Assembly: GCA_950295325.1 (NCBI GenBank)
Contig: OX485809.1
Location: 33,186,144 to 33,250,143 of the forward strand
DNA length: 64,000 nucleotides
DNA from: Polytrichum commune
Lineage: Eukaryota > Streptophyta > Polytrichopsida > Polytrichales > Polytrichaceae
Direction of reading: 5' to 3'
The translations under genes were made by a program, and so were the position numbers. Under the pieces are notes generated by a model. The model worked only from the letters and a program-made list of their open reading frames with translations. It ran no database searches and had not been told where the DNA came from. Shown here one piece after another: positions 1-12,424 of this stretch (positions are counted from its first letter, which is position 1; every line of letters begins with the position of its first letter).

Positions 1-454
1 CATAGTCCAACAAATTGCGTTACAAGACATACAACAATACCTCCCATTGGGTCTTTAAAAGGGATATTAAGTGGCCTCCGGTGAGATACTTGAAGAAGAA
101 ATAAATGTTATTAACAGATCAATTCTGTTTGTGCATTAGAAATGATTGTAAGCTTTTGTAAGTTTTGCAAGAATACTTTCGAAAATGATATAATAAGATA
201 TTACCGAGATTCAAATGATTTGCAATTGCTTGACCAGACAGTCTTAAAGATGATGAGGAGGAAAACATGTTTGTACACAGCTCTTCAGAGAAGCACAGAC
301 ACAAAACAGGTTGTCTCCCAATGCCTACTCTGGAATAAAACCAAGCCTGGGTCATGTAGTAAAGAGATATCCAATCATGTTAGGTATCAGCCTTACTGTA
401 TGAATACAAGGTTAAAGTCCTCATATAAACATGATGAGAAACCATAATAGTATC

Positions 455-860
455 TTCTGGTTGTTAGAGTTATCCTTTAATTCTATGAGATTTTGATCCG
501 GAGTTGGTTGTTTGCATACAACACCTCCATGTTCAGTAATTTATCAGTGCATGCTTGGAGTTGTTGTGGAAGTTTGAATGAAGGGCACTCTACATGAGTT
601 CATTGAGGGCCAAACTTATTCTGGCATGCCGAGAGGTGTTAAAATGAGTTTGGCCCTCGATGAACCGGAATAGGTGGCTCATCATTTAAATTCTAACACT
701 GCCTCTGAGCATGCACCACAAGTGGAAACATATTATTGATATTGTATGCAACACAACCAATGGAAAATCATAGGGGACCAACTCCCAACGAAAAGTCCCA
801 TTGAGTTAAAAGGATAACTCTATTGAGTTGCAAAGATATGTTTCACATGTAGGCTCCATA
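455..860. mobile_element. Foldback (long-hairpin) element, F8 copy 1, just downstream of D2HGDH exon 6
   Basis: The left arm, GAGTTATCCTTTAATTC with GTTTGCATACA and GTGCATGCT, recurs in inverted order in the right arm as AAAGGATAACTC, TGTATGCAAC and AGCATGCAC. The centre is a tight hairpin at 599-664 (TTCATTGAGGGCCAAAC against GTTTGGCCCTCGATGAA). It lies downstream of the last exon seen, presumably in an intron. No coding capacity is visible. Arm edges are approximate. Confidence 0.7.
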
Positions 861-945
861 TGCCTCAATAATGTTATAAATCATTTGCAGATATCACCAG
901 AATGAAAGAAAACCAACGGTTAACAGATGACAATAAGAAAAGCAC

Positions 946-3639
946 CAAGGACTGTGCCGTGCAGAGAGCCATATCGCAACAGCCGCAAGCCTCCTGCATT
1001 GGTTGATACATTTCCTCCAATTTGGCAACTACCTTTTGCACCCAAATCCAATGGCATGGCGTACCTTGATTCACAAGTGCAAATATTTTCTTTCAGTTTG
1101 GGCTGGTAGAATAGGCAAGAAATCCTTACCTTACAAAGTTCCAAAATTCTTTAAGGCAGGCAAAAGTACACAAACAAAGGAAATGCTACATAAATATTAT
1201 TCCCAGGAGGTTGAAGTAAACATATTCAGCCAATTGTTTCTTTTGAACAATAACAGCTTCGAACATTTAAAAGTGCAGTCTTGAAAGTCCACATTCACAA
1301 AAGCTGGAAAGCAGAAAATCTTATTATCGGAGGGAAAAAAAAAGAAAAAAAGAAGAAGAATGTGAAACCTACCCCTGACTCCCAACAAAGTTATCAAGAT
1401 TCTCCAAAATACAGCCGGCTTCACAAACGAGGATCCCACTGACCTGTATCATTTTTCATAGTGGTCATGTTCAACAACATTAGTATAAACCCCAGTTCTT
1501 GTCCAACTTTCAGAAACAGCAGTGAAACTCGAGGCAATTAGAACTAAGAGCTAGCAGATTCTTCCTAAACATACCTCATCGAAGGAAATAATATTGTTCA
1601 TTGCTCCAAGGTTTAAAATCACCTGCCAACCATTATAATCCAAAAATGAATGAATAATTTGTTGATGACTAAGGTGCATCATGAAGACATTTGTGATCCG
1701 GCAGTAAGCCCAAATTCCATCAATGATCCGAGAAAACTTCCACCTTGTTTCCATAATACCTTCTTCCTCACTATGAGAAGTTGGCAACAAATACTACTGC
1801 TATGATCATAGAGGGTAATCAAAATAAAATACTGCAAAGGAGTTGTAGTAATGTGGAAAATTGGCTGGAAATTCTAACCTCGTCGAATACTGGAACACTA
1901 CCTCCCACCAAGCCAGTGTTACCTCCTTGTGGTACAACTGCTAAAGATCTGGAGTTACAATACTGAAGAATATCAGAAACCTGCCAGCACAAATTCATTC
2001 TTTGTTAAAAACACTTAACTATATAATTGCAATTTGTGAGAGTAGTGGTCACACCAAGTGGCTACAAGGATTTAAGCCTCAAAGCTAAGTTTCCAGAAAA
2101 AGTTCCAGCCACAATGACCTATCACACTGACATGAAGATTACATGGAGGCCAATAATTCAACCCAGAAACCAGTAAACTGGGAACAAAGGAAGACCTTCT
2201 TAACGAAATTGTCAAGATCAAAGTACACATTCCTGCAAGGAAGCTCAAAATTTTCACGTATGAGCTCATCATTGAGTGTTACTGTTATAAGAGTTGTCCT
2301 TAAACTCAATGGACTTTTCATGAGGAGTTGGTCCCTTTATAATTTTTCAGTGGTAGTTTTGCAGAGGATATCCATAATTTCTTTCCACTCATGGAGGTAG
2401 TGATTAAATTTGAATGAAGAGCAACCTATTTTGGTTCATGGAGGGCCATACTCATTTTAGCACCCCTTGGCATGCCAAAATGAGTTTGATCCTCAATGAA
2501 GCTATATAGAATGTTTTTTGTTCAAACCTCCATATTACCTCCAAACATGCACCCAAAAACTTACCGAATATGGAAGGTCTGTATGCAAAACAATCAACTT
2601 CTGATCAAATCTACAGTTGAATTAAAGGATAATTCTATTATCCCAGTTCAATATTGCAATAAGTTGAAAGTTCCAAGAAGAGAAATTCTAACTTGTTGGG
2701 TGGTTTGTGGTTTGAGTAGCAGCTGGCTTTCGCCACGGTACTTGTGCATCCAATCAATGTTGGCCACTGCTAACTCATCTTTGTCCACAACAACGCCCCG
2801 CTCCCCTACAATGTCCTTAAACTTTTGCACATCCTTTTCCTCAAGCTTTGAATATCTGCTGTCTCTGGTGGCTTTTGCTGCTATGCCTGCAAAACCCCTG
2901 TGCCATTTCTTTGAATGCATCACTTGAGAGGATCCTCCATAAACATTTGCAGTCCATCTCTGGGTGCCAAATCCTGCATTCACTGAGGGAAGGAAAGATA
3001 ATGATCACTGAATGCATATTTCCAAAATTAGTTCATGTCCATCTCAATTCGACAAAATGCATTTGGAGGGGGAAAAAAAAAAGAAAAAAAAAAAGGAAAA
3101 AACTCTGCAACAGATCCACTACCTAATCTCCAACCTCAAAACAGTCACTGTCAATAGGCAAACCACTTCCAAAACACACATGCTTCCAAAAAATAATTTA
3201 TAACTCAGTGTTCATTTGGGCAACCTATAGGAAATGGCCAATGCCTTGGTGTCAAATCCTGCATTAACTCAGAAAGGAAAGATAATGATCACTGACTGCA
3301 AATTTCCAAAATTAGTTCATGTCCAGCTCAATTTGACAAAATGCATTCCGAGGGGGAAAAAAACGGTAACAACTCTGCAACGAATCAGCTACCTAATCTC
3401 CAACCTCAAAACAGTCGCTGTCAATGGGCAAACCTCTTCCAATACAAATAATTCTGAAGTTCATAAATCAGTATAATATTTTGGACATTAGAGGCTTCAC
3501 CTTGATGCAGGCCACGATGATTGCACACTTCTTCCTGCTGCGTGAAATTTTTCTCAAACTGAGGGCTTTGTGTCATCAACACTCCTCCCAAAATTCTTGC
3601 TTTCAGCAATTCACACGCGGCTCTCCTTGCTGACAACAT
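946..3639 (-). CDS. D2HGDH: D-2-hydroxyglutarate dehydrogenase, mitochondrial (5' half, six exons; continues past the left edge)
   Basis: FAD-linked enzyme that oxidises D-2-hydroxyglutarate to 2-oxoglutarate in mitochondria and, in plants, passes electrons to the ETF system. Exons by eye: 3501-3639, 2693-2982, 1879-1980, 1575-1622, 1373-1443, 946-1064; all introns are GT-AG and the phases join without a break, giving 256 codons plus one base. Residues 1-46 are Arg/Ala/Leu-rich and look like a mitochondrial presequence. KKWHRGFAG and DWMHKYRG follow. The FAD pyrophosphate-binding loop [12 protein letters not shown] is at about 160-171, and [20 protein letters not shown] followed by AGGLR at about 220-244. 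Full-length family members are about 550 residues, so roughly half is present; I found no further exon at 1-945. The start is the only ATG in the exon that splices in frame. Exon 1 is less certain than exons 2-6, because the same sequence recurs near 20.2 kb. Confidence 0.92.
2285..2655. mobile_element. Foldback (long-hairpin) element, F8 copy 2, in D2HGDH intron 2
   Basis: Second, diverged copy of the 455-860 element, with the same arms (AAAGGATAATTC, TGTATGCAAAAC) and the same central hairpin (2435-2500, TTCATGGAGGGCC against CCTCAATGAA). It ends about 40 bp downstream of the exon 2 donor. Confidence 0.7.
2958..3442. repeat. Tandem duplication spanning the D2HGDH exon 2 acceptor (copies 2958-3172 and 3243-3442)
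   Basis: Both copies share GATAATGATCACTGA, AAATTAGTTCATGTCC, GACAAAATGCATT and CTACCTAATCTCCAACCTC in order, with an offset of about 270-285 bp. Copy 1 contains the working exon 2 acceptor (CCCTCAG, minus strand). Copy 2 carries a degraded acceptor (TTTCTGAG) followed by the same start of exon 2. If copy 2 were used, the reading frame would hit a stop after about 16 codons. Confidence 0.85.
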
Positions 3640-4620
3640 CGCTAAAAACCAACAAAACTTCCTTTGGGCTGCTATTCACAGTCCCCGGGATGCTCATGTG
3701 GGTTAAATTTTCACCAGATTTGGAATTTCAATCAGACCTGCACACTTCTCCCATAATCTGATGTGTATGAAAAACCAGAAAACCACTCAATCCGAGACCT
3801 AAAACTCGCAAACCTGTCCGGAGTCTCAATTTTGAAGTCCAAAGTGGAAAAGCCCAAATGGACACATGTGCTTCAGCTTCTTGAGCCGAATTTCAATCAG
3901 GTCTGCACGCTTCTCCCAAACCCCTGAAGTGTATGAGGGACCAGAAAACCACTCAATATGAGACCTAAAAACTCTCAAACCTGTCCGGAGTCTCAATTGT
4001 TACGTCCTGAGTGGAAGAGCCCATACGGACACATGTCTCTGAACATAATTCTGCAAAATGAGAATATTCTTCCCTGAAGTTAAGCATTTCAATTCAGACC
4101 CATTGTAGCGAAAAGAATTTCAAAATCCAACTTTCCAATTGCCACACAAACCCATAAGGTGACACATCGCGTGCAAACGAAATCGATCGTGTCAAAGATT
4201 TTGTGGCAACAACAAAAAACAATCGATTGCCGAAAACCCAACAAATAAATTCGAAAGACACACAAACTGAGTGCCAGATCTCAAATTTATGCACACAGCA
4301 AGTGTAGAAGTGTCCTGTCAACCCCGAGCTCAATTTACAAAAGTCTCAACATAACCTAATCATCGCCATTAAGCTTAAAGCACTCTACACACATACATAC
4401 ATTCTTTAGGCCGACAAAAGTCCTAACAGGAATTCTTGTCAAATGGATGGCGAACTGGGAAGACCGAATTTGAATGTTTACTTGCACAAACTTATTGGTG
4501 TGCAACCAATCGACCGTAGCAGCTGAATTGCTGGACGAGATAGTGTCTTCAGAATCGATCTTCAAATTGCTTAAGCTCAGAACAAGTCCGAAACTGAGGG
4601 TCCTTGATTCAATTAGTCAT
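3640..4620. promoter_or_regulatory. D2HGDH upstream region with a 165-bp tandem duplication
   Basis: Presumed promoter and 5' UTR of D2HGDH (transcribed leftward). Two diverged copies start at 3724 and 3889 (AATTTCAATCAG, then ACCAGAAAACCACTCAAT and CTGTCCGGAGTCTCAATT), period 165 bp. Nothing coding is visible; weak ORFs on the minus strand lack homology I recognise. The part nearest exon 1 is homologous to 20273-20560. Confidence 0.55.
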
Positions 4621-5077
4621 TGAGGTTAACTTAAGCAACTTAATTAACTTAACCCAAAAGATTTTAGTAAATTGTTAAAGAATGTACTGTACGTAGATAT
4701 TGAAGTGCATTGTGAGTCCTCCTGGATAAGTTAGTGGCCAGCAATTGGCCTTTGAATCTGCTGGAATTGTGGTTAATGAATTTGTACGTAGTTAATCAAT
4801 GTAACATTCAGCCTAAAAAACTCTGGAGCCTGCAGAATAAAGGAGAAACTGGATCTTCCTGCTAGTTTTGATGCTGAGGTAGACATGCCTATAACGGTTA
4901 GCTTGCTGAACTTATTCGGACACTTATAATTGAGTGGTATGTGCTTAAGTGTGATTCACAAGAAATTGGACATGTGCTCAAACTATGATAATCGTTCTAG
5001 TTTAATGAGCTGAAGAAGCTTCACACCATCTCGTCCTAATTGCATGTTTCATATATCCTAGGAGAAGTGACTACACA
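4621..5077. other. No feature recognised
   Basis: AT-rich intergenic sequence. I see no ORF, repeat or RNA gene that I can support. Confidence 0.5.
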
Positions 5078-5483
5078 GATTATCCCAATTAGTGAGGGAG
5101 GGCAAATAGTGTGATATCAAATTTTGATTACACTATGAAATTAGTGCCACCAAAAGATCTAGGACGCACTATTCATCCCGGCATTGTTCATCTGACACTA
5201 TTCATTGATTCTTCATAGCAATATTATTCGCTAAAAATACCTACATTATTCATCCTAGCATTATTTGTTGACAAGCATGTATCTGCATATAATATTTTTT
5301 TATCACTCTACAAACACCTCAAAACACGCATTAATTTTTCTTGAAAATATATGGTAAATGAGGATGTATTCATTAAAATTAGTATCACTCAATAAAAATA
5401 AATTCAGTCCTCACTAATTTTTAGACTTGACAAGATAGTGCATGTTTCGGGAATTAGTGCCACATGCCTTAATTAGGATAACC
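5078..5483. mobile_element. TIR element, family F6 copy 1
   Basis: Ends are GATTATCCCAATTAGTGAGG and CCTTAATTAGGATAACC, imperfect inverted repeats. An inverted relative lies at 40038-40413, sharing the subterminal AGTGAGGGAGGG, the inner TTGAGTGATAC-type segment and the end motif. Non-autonomous; no ORF. Confidence 0.7.
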
Positions 5484-7593
5484 AGTATAGGTCAAACAAT
5501 TGTACCCAGTGACGTTTCTTTCCATTTGTTTTTCTGATATGTTCCTTCACCCTCAGTAAGCACACTTTATAATTGTCATTCTTGTATGGGGTCTCTATTG
5601 AGTTAGTTTTCGGAACTTTGAACACTCATCACATACATCCTTATGTCAAGTTCACATAAGGTCACAGTTGGTTTTTGGGTAGCCTGGTCTTTCTAGAACA
5701 CCGTATCCTAGAAAAGTGCACCAAAGCACGTGCACTAATTTTTCTACCAATTATATGTTTTATTTACACAATCGTGTGATATGAACAAGTCTGAACATTA
5801 ATGTATATCCTTAGCAACAACTTTCGGAACATCAACTAGTAACGTTGAAATCATTCAAAATTTTAAACGTAACATTGACAATACAATCGCATGTCATAAA
5901 AAATCATAAATGTTCACTTGGATTGAGTCCATTGAAACATTAAGTAAGCTCATGTCTTATGTTTCCTTGATTGATATATCATTTGTTTGTGAAGATCTAA
6001 CTTCGCAACTTTTTGTGGTTAGGTAGACGAGGTTCATTTGGCTAGCGTCCTTAATCGGATGCCTATTTTGGTATTTAATTGACGGTACAATCGTTTTAAT
6101 TCTATGGGTGAGTAATACATGGTGATTTACTCGCTACATTGATGATATTTGGGTTCAGGTTAGTTGTCATGCAGGTTGTTCACCCACCAAGTTTTAGAGA
6201 AAATGTAGATTCCACTTGATTGAATCTACATTTCCACTAGAATTTGATGCACGAGTGGCCTACATGGAACCTAACCCTTAGTCATCTTTGCAAAAGTCAA
6301 ACTGCACCCAACATGCTCCATAATGAGGAGTCCTATCCACCGAGCTATGACACACTTGATTTTTGAGACAAATTAGGAGGCAGCATGTGGTTGTGAGGTG
6401 CCAAACCAACTTGTATTGTGGGTATTCTATAATGAAAAACAATTCAACAACAAATTACCTTACATGTGACCACTTTAGAGACATGACACAACTAATATTG
6501 ACATTCAACTTGGGTTCATTGGCATCAAACCCATGTAGAATCTATTTTTATTTTGTCCACTTACACAACATTGAACAGTAAAAGAGTTCTCCCCTATAAC
6601 ACCACATTGGAAAATAGAGAATCTTTGATTTTGAAGCCTAGATCAACACCTTCCTCGACTTCGATTTCAAGTATTTCAAATTCTTTGGTCATGATTCGTA
6701 ATTGCTAACATGCTCAAGCTTCTAATGCTCAAATCCATCGACTGGATGATTCCACAGAGTTGGAGGTGTCCACATTAGCCTCATCTACCTTAGTTGGAAC
6801 GACCTCCAAAGATGCTAGAATATAGAAAACGTTCTCATTATTATCCACATCACGGGTATAGCGTTGCAGGTTTGTGCCATACCAATAGCCTTGCTTTTCA
6901 AGGGTGCCCATCTTTGTTATAACATCAACTAGGAATGATTAGGGTCATCATTGAATAAATCATAGGTCACAAGGCTGCTTAAAATGTGCAGAATGGAGGA
7001 GTCTCAAGAGAACATGCATGAATAATTTATGATTGGTAGTGGAAATTGAATGGGATGACTTGCACGTTTGATTTCCACCAACTAAAGATTAGAAGACACG
7101 ACTTCAAAGGATGGTCAAAACTTATACAACCTCTAAGGATGTTACAGTCCATATTTGCTGCATTTGGTTTTGAGAATAACTACAACCAATTCATTTGTAA
7201 CACTAGAGGAATGTTGACGCTCATGTGCTTGAGATTCACGCATTGAAACCGCCGTGGTTCCTTATGTGCAAACAATTTTTTTTGGAGTACCTTGCAGCTT
7301 ATCTTATGAGGGACTCGTTGGAAACCTATGGGATTTAGTTGTAGCATTTGGTACATCAATAAAAGGCTCAGTATTAAACATCTCGTCTTTAAGAACATGG
7401 TTGTTAACCTTGAACTTGTCCACTTGAACTGCATTCATTATGTGATCTTCCTCATCAACCCCTTCAGTGTCGTTGTCGAGGATGTTTAAGTTGTGTGTTC
7501 CTCCAACAACTTTTTTCTGGAAGCACCAACCTCATTGCCCAACATTATAGATGTATCATCATCCTCGGGCTATGAAATAATCGGGTGCAATGT
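5484..7593. other. Intergenic sequence without supportable genes
   Basis: Only short ORFs without recognisable domains occur. No RNA gene or clear repeat was seen; diverged transposon sequence is likely but not shown. Confidence 0.4.
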
Positions 7594-7944
7594 CTACCCA
7601 AGAATGCAATTTAACCCTCGAAATGTAGCGTTGTCCATGAAAATAATCCGCAAACCTCTGGAACCAGTATTCCACATCTCATGATTTGTTGCGGAAAGTC
7701 TTGCAAGTATCATCACCCGTCCTGGTGGAAGGTACGCTTCTACAAGCCTTGCCACGGCATCTAGAAACCTCGTTGATTCCTTGTGCCAATGTATAGCATA
7801 TATGGTTGGTGAATCGTTGAATACGGTAAGCACTAGTTTACCTCCCCCTCCAACAACATTTGTACTTGGAACCTTTTTGGAGGGGCAAATAACTCCAATA
7901 ATCACATCTCTGACTGATTCAAAATCACGTGCGTTCGAGCTCAA
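7594..7944 (-). other. Unrecognised coding-like ORF (116 codons)
   Basis: I do not recognise this ORF. It contains a composition-balanced stretch, SPTIYAIHWHKESTRFLDAV, followed by ARLVEAYLPPGRVMILARL, which looks more protein-like than the random ORFs around it. It has no recognisable start context, no partner exon and no family assignment. It could be a remnant exon, a transposon-borne gene fragment or chance. Confidence 0.22.
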
Positions 7945-8219
7945 TCATGAAATAAGAGGAAAGTTTGTGGCAGATGTTGATGAAAAATACTACGTTTTAC
8001 AAACACAGAACACAACCATAACACATCACTATGGTTCCAAAACTAAGAAAATCTGTGAAGGGGACCGAAAGCCGTAATGTGAAGACATATTTATGTAGAG
8101 GTGTTGGTACATGGACTTGTGGGTTGATTCACATCATGAGTGATCGATTATACATGTATTATGCATGTAAACCATATCTGTATCTGTGAGTACATACCTG
8201 GTGTCAAGGATTGAACCTT

Positions 8220-8505
8220 TGTGGACAATCTGAAGAAAAATTCGGAGCAGAATGAAGTGACTTCGTGCGTACAATGTTTCACGGGCTTCTTACAGAAAAT
8301 CTGAAGAAAAATTCAGAACAGAATGAAGTGACTTCATGTGTACAATGTCTCATGGGCTTCTTACAGAAAATCTAAAGAAAATTTTAGAGCAGAATGAAGT
8401 GACTTCATGTGTGTAATGTTTCGCGGGCTTCTTACAGAGAATCTGAAGAGAATTTTGGAGTAGAATGAAATGCCTTTCCTGCCTCCAATGTTTCCCATGC
8501 AGTAA
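8220..8505. repeat. 71-bp tandem repeat, four copies
   Basis: AATCTGAAGAAAA recurs at 8227, 8298, 8369 and 8440, exactly 71 bp apart, each followed by AGAATGAAGTGACTTC and GGGCTTCTTACAGA. The last unit decays after 8470. No ORF crosses the array. Confidence 0.9.
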
Positions 8506-8711
8506 GCTCTCAATTCCTTGTCAGATTCTAATGTGGTGCTATCTCTTTCAAAGATCGAGTATTGTGATTTCTTCTCAGTCTGATTCAACTCGATGCTATC
8601 TCATTGAAGAATTCAATCCTGACTCTTCCCAGAAACAAATTGAACCTTAGTGGTCATGATCTTACTCCTGTGTGTGCCCTGTATTGACTCACACAGTCGA
8701 CCACACTTGAG

Positions 8712-8882
8712 ATGTACACTGAATAAGATATTAACTGTCACTTACTATTTGGAATTACGCAATGGACATTCTAGAACATTAACATCTTTATTTAATAGAA
8801 ATTTATATTAATGATTTATATATATATAGGAATGTGTAACCCTGAATAGTAAGTGAAGTTAAATATCATATTTAGTGTAGTG
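8712..8882. mobile_element. Short TIR element, family F2 copy 1
   Basis: The ends form an inverted repeat: TACACTGAATAAGATATT then CACTTACTATTTGGA on the left; GAATAGTAAGTG then AATATCATATTTAGTGTAG on the right. It is related to 24348-24558 and 44703-44935. Confidence 0.65.
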
Positions 8883-11317
8883 CTCTGTATGTAATTACCA
8901 TATTGTAGATGGTCCTTAAACAACGGTCACTTTGAGCATTGAGCATAGATTTTACTATTACATTCAGCAATTTTACATGGTTGTCATTAACAATTGACAT
9001 AGGATTCCAATGCACCAGCAAAGGTCTTATGTGAATTCCGTATGTAAATATCGTTAACATTCAACATTTCATTGGTAAATGATCCAAAATGAACATTGAA
9101 ACATGGTTTTAAGGCGTTGGACCTTCTTAATTAGTATCGAGATATGCACTTAATATATAAGGTTTTAGTGTGCTCTACTTTACTTCAAAATGAACATGGT
9201 CATTCACCAATGTTAGTGTTACAACTTAATTTCCATGTGTGATGTGAATGGGTGCCAACTAATCTGATGACAACACATGGAAAATATATTATTAAATTAA
9301 TCCATGTCCAAAAACAAGCAAAAAAAGTGAGGTAATATACATGTCACGTAGTTGCTTTGCTTGACCCTAAGGCCTTTAACTATTAACACAATTTAACATT
9401 TTATAAGTACACATTGATTTCACATTCTGAAGTTGGCCCTCCGAATCTTGACCAAAAACCCCTTCAAATCATGGCAAGTATCTCTCCAAATCACAGATTG
9501 GTATTTCATAATGTAAGAGGCCCTGATTTTGTCACTTGTCTTAATCGGACACTATATTCAAGCGTTGTATGCTTAAGTGTGGATCTAAGAACAAACACCA
9601 AAAGACATGTATTCTGAAGAGATTGAGCTACATGCTCTAAATATGTTTAACCATTTTAGTCTCAATAGTCAACATAATTGATAATGTATATGATCATTTA
9701 ATAAGAATAAAGAATTTTGTATTTGATGATGAATATGTTTTTCATATGCCCTTCAAATATTATAAGCGAAATAAATACAACCTCAATTTGAGTTTGCTAA
9801 TCATCTCACACTACTCGTGTGTTTCAAATATTAAAAAAAGGAGGTGGAGTGGTAAAAGTGTCCATTTTAGGCACGCTTTACCGTAGACATCCTAGAAGAT
9901 TTTTGAAGCCAATTACAAAATGTTGTACAAGGGTTCACAAAAATTGATTCAGTTTGTTTGAGGTATGTGAGCCTAAATGGATACTTCCTTAACCACTTAC
10001 CTATCATGGACCTAGAATGAAGATCATGATGCATAATCTATCCATCTTAACAAAATTTGAAAAGATTCAAGGATATTAAGGATGAAATTTTCAAATGTGG
10101 GCAACTAATGAAAATTCTATTGATTTTTGAAACATTATGGGATGACTTGATGGAGGCCCGACCGCACTTGGATAAAGTAATGTTAGAATATATATACATA
10201 TCATAATACCTTTTGGTCCCAATACGCGAATCAACTCAACTTCACCTACACCCCCACCAATACATCTTCACCGGCAAAGGGAATGAGAATCATGCCTCAC
10301 ATAGTCTCGTACACCAATGCTATATTTGGAACCGTAACCCATTACTAATGTATACTAGCTACACCAACCTCGGCCTCACACATAACTAGGGTAGCTTCCT
10401 TGTACCACTCACCCTCCCTCCCCCATAGCATCCTCAACTCCACATACCAACCACTCCTCACATAATATCCCACTACCAAGATCATCAACCAACCAACAAC
10501 TCTTTAACAACCTCTTCACTCCGCTTTCTCATACCAATCTCCTTAAAACTCAACCCCCATCTGCGGAAAATCGAGAACCTATCATACACACAATGATCAA
10601 ATGCATTGACCAAACATGCACCACCCCTTTCACCAACCACCTCTACAACAAGGCAATTACTTATACTAGATTTTACGTATAGGTACATATCCAAAAGAAG
10701 ACCATAAGAAATCATCTATGACTTATGCTTCAAAAATCTAGATGATATTATTCACCCTAACTCTACAAAAACACCAAGCGCAACTCTCAAGTTCATCATT
10801 CGAATATGCTAACGTGTTGCTTTCATTTTAGTGTGTTGTCGAACCTCTGCATATGCTCCCAAGATAAAATCGTCACATATGTGAGTACACCACTCATTCG
10901 TCCAGCATAACAAACTTGATCTTGCATAGGTTTGTGGCCGATTCATCTCAAATGGCATTGTCAAGAGGAAGTCGAGGTTTTTGATACTATTTATGGTGTC
11001 AAATAAAGTTTACAAAAATCAAACTGAGACTAGCTACTATTTCAGAACATTTTATGTTGAACGAATGAGAGGTGCACTTGTATGCAATAATTCCCTCTTG
11101 CCACATATCCTAATATCTAAAGAGTAGGCTTTGAAAGTTCAACTGCTACATGTAGTAAACAATAATGGGTAGCACGTACATGTAGGTAGTAGGGTATTAA
11201 ACTCGTCGGACTTCATTGTTCTTAGTTACTTTATTATCCCGTGCTGCTTCTTACCAAGTGCAATGGCCTGCAAATTAAAGGTAGTCGTGTTATTTAGGGC
11301 ACAATTTGATCAATGAA
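8883..11317. other. AT-rich intergenic sequence, nothing supportable
   Basis: No ORF of convincing composition, no RNA gene and no clear repeat with visible boundaries. A 10.2-10.7 kb stretch is C-rich on the plus strand but shows no domain on either strand. Confidence 0.4.
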
Positions 11318-11614
11318 GGGGGCGAACTGACTGCCACTTACAGATGAACCAGTTGACTTTAAGAAGTAACCAATCCAAGTTCAAGCTATGATCCGGGAGA
11401 ACCGGCAATTAGTTACAAATGAACCAGTTGAAGTTCAAGACTGCAGGAAAAGTACCGATGCATTTTAGAGGAATCTATGAAAGAATATACCCCAATTTAA
11501 TAATGGAAAACCAAAGGATGTCAACATGTAACCGGTTGGACTTGCAAACACTAGGATCTCGACCGATTATGCCCTAAAATCTCCCCGATCATTGAGTTCA
11601 AGACTTCAGTAATG
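11318..11614. mobile_element. Foldback family F5, left arm
   Basis: Contains the F5 left-arm landmarks in order: ACAGATGAACCAGTTGA, GTTCAAGACTGCAGG, AAAATTACCGATG-type, GGAATCTATG, then AACCGGTTGGACTTG and GACCGATTATGCCC. The same order recurs near 25.1, 29.7, 37.7 and 42.9-44.1 kb, and inverted in right arms. Confidence 0.65.
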
Positions 11615-12028
11615 TCATCGATCCTTTTAGATGAATTTAAGGAATATACCTCCCAACTAATAAAGATTCATCGAAAGATCACAGCATGTATCCGGTTGGA
11701 CTTGGAAACAGTAACATCATCGATCCTTTTAGAGGAATTTAAGGAATATACCTCCCAACTAATAAAGATTCGTCGAAAGATCACAGCATGTATCCGGTTG
11801 GACCTGGAAACAGTAATATCATCGATCCTTTTAGAGGAATTTAAGGCATATACCTCTCAGCTAATAAAGATTCATCGAAAGATCACAGCATGTATCCGGT
11901 TGAACTTGGAAACAGTAACATCATCGATCCTTTTAGAGGAATTTAAGGAATATACCTCCCAACTAATAAAGATTCATCGAAAGATCACAGCATGTATCCG
12001 GTTGGACTTGGAGACAGTAGGGTTTTGA
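11615..12028. repeat. 102-bp tandem repeat, four copies, internal part of F5
   Basis: TCATCGATCCTTTTAGA begins units at 11615, 11717, 11819 and 11921, exactly 102 bp apart and nearly identical. Each contains ACCTCCCAACTAATAAAG-type and CACAGCATGTATCCGGTTG. Because 102 is 34 codons, the plus strand stays open across all four units (138 codons), but the unit is transposon-derived and the ORF is probably incidental. Confidence 0.92.
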
Positions 12029-12424
12029 CCGATTAGGCTCAGAAATCTCCCCCCGGACATTGACTTTGATACCCAATAATTCGTTTTGTTTGTTTGCACA
12101 GGACTCAACTGGACTCGACTCGACTCGAACAGGAACCCTCAAGTTTGATTTCACTTCAATTAAACAAATCGTCTAAAGCAGTGGGACCGTATGTATCGAT
12201 CGAGCAGATGGAGTGTTAACAGTATGGCGGCTAGCCCCATTCTTGAGTGGGAATTGAAAACTGCTTCTTCAGAAGACAAGAGTCAACAAGAAGGCACGTA
12301 AAACAAGGTATGATTGCCACAAAACAGTTGTATATACATACAGTTGGAACTACATCACGTGGATGTACTGTGGGCTGAAAGTTAGGGTGGGAAGGAAATA
12401 CTGTGGCCCGCTGCATTTTACTAC

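Noticed and set aside
142-447. 101-codon plus-strand ORF near the left edge
   Set aside because: Lies where D2HGDH should continue on the other strand; no domain, ordinary composition for non-coding DNA.
11612-12028. 138-codon repetitive ORF as a gene
   Set aside because: It is the 102-bp F5 repeat read through; the same DNA occurs as non-coding transposon arms elsewhere.
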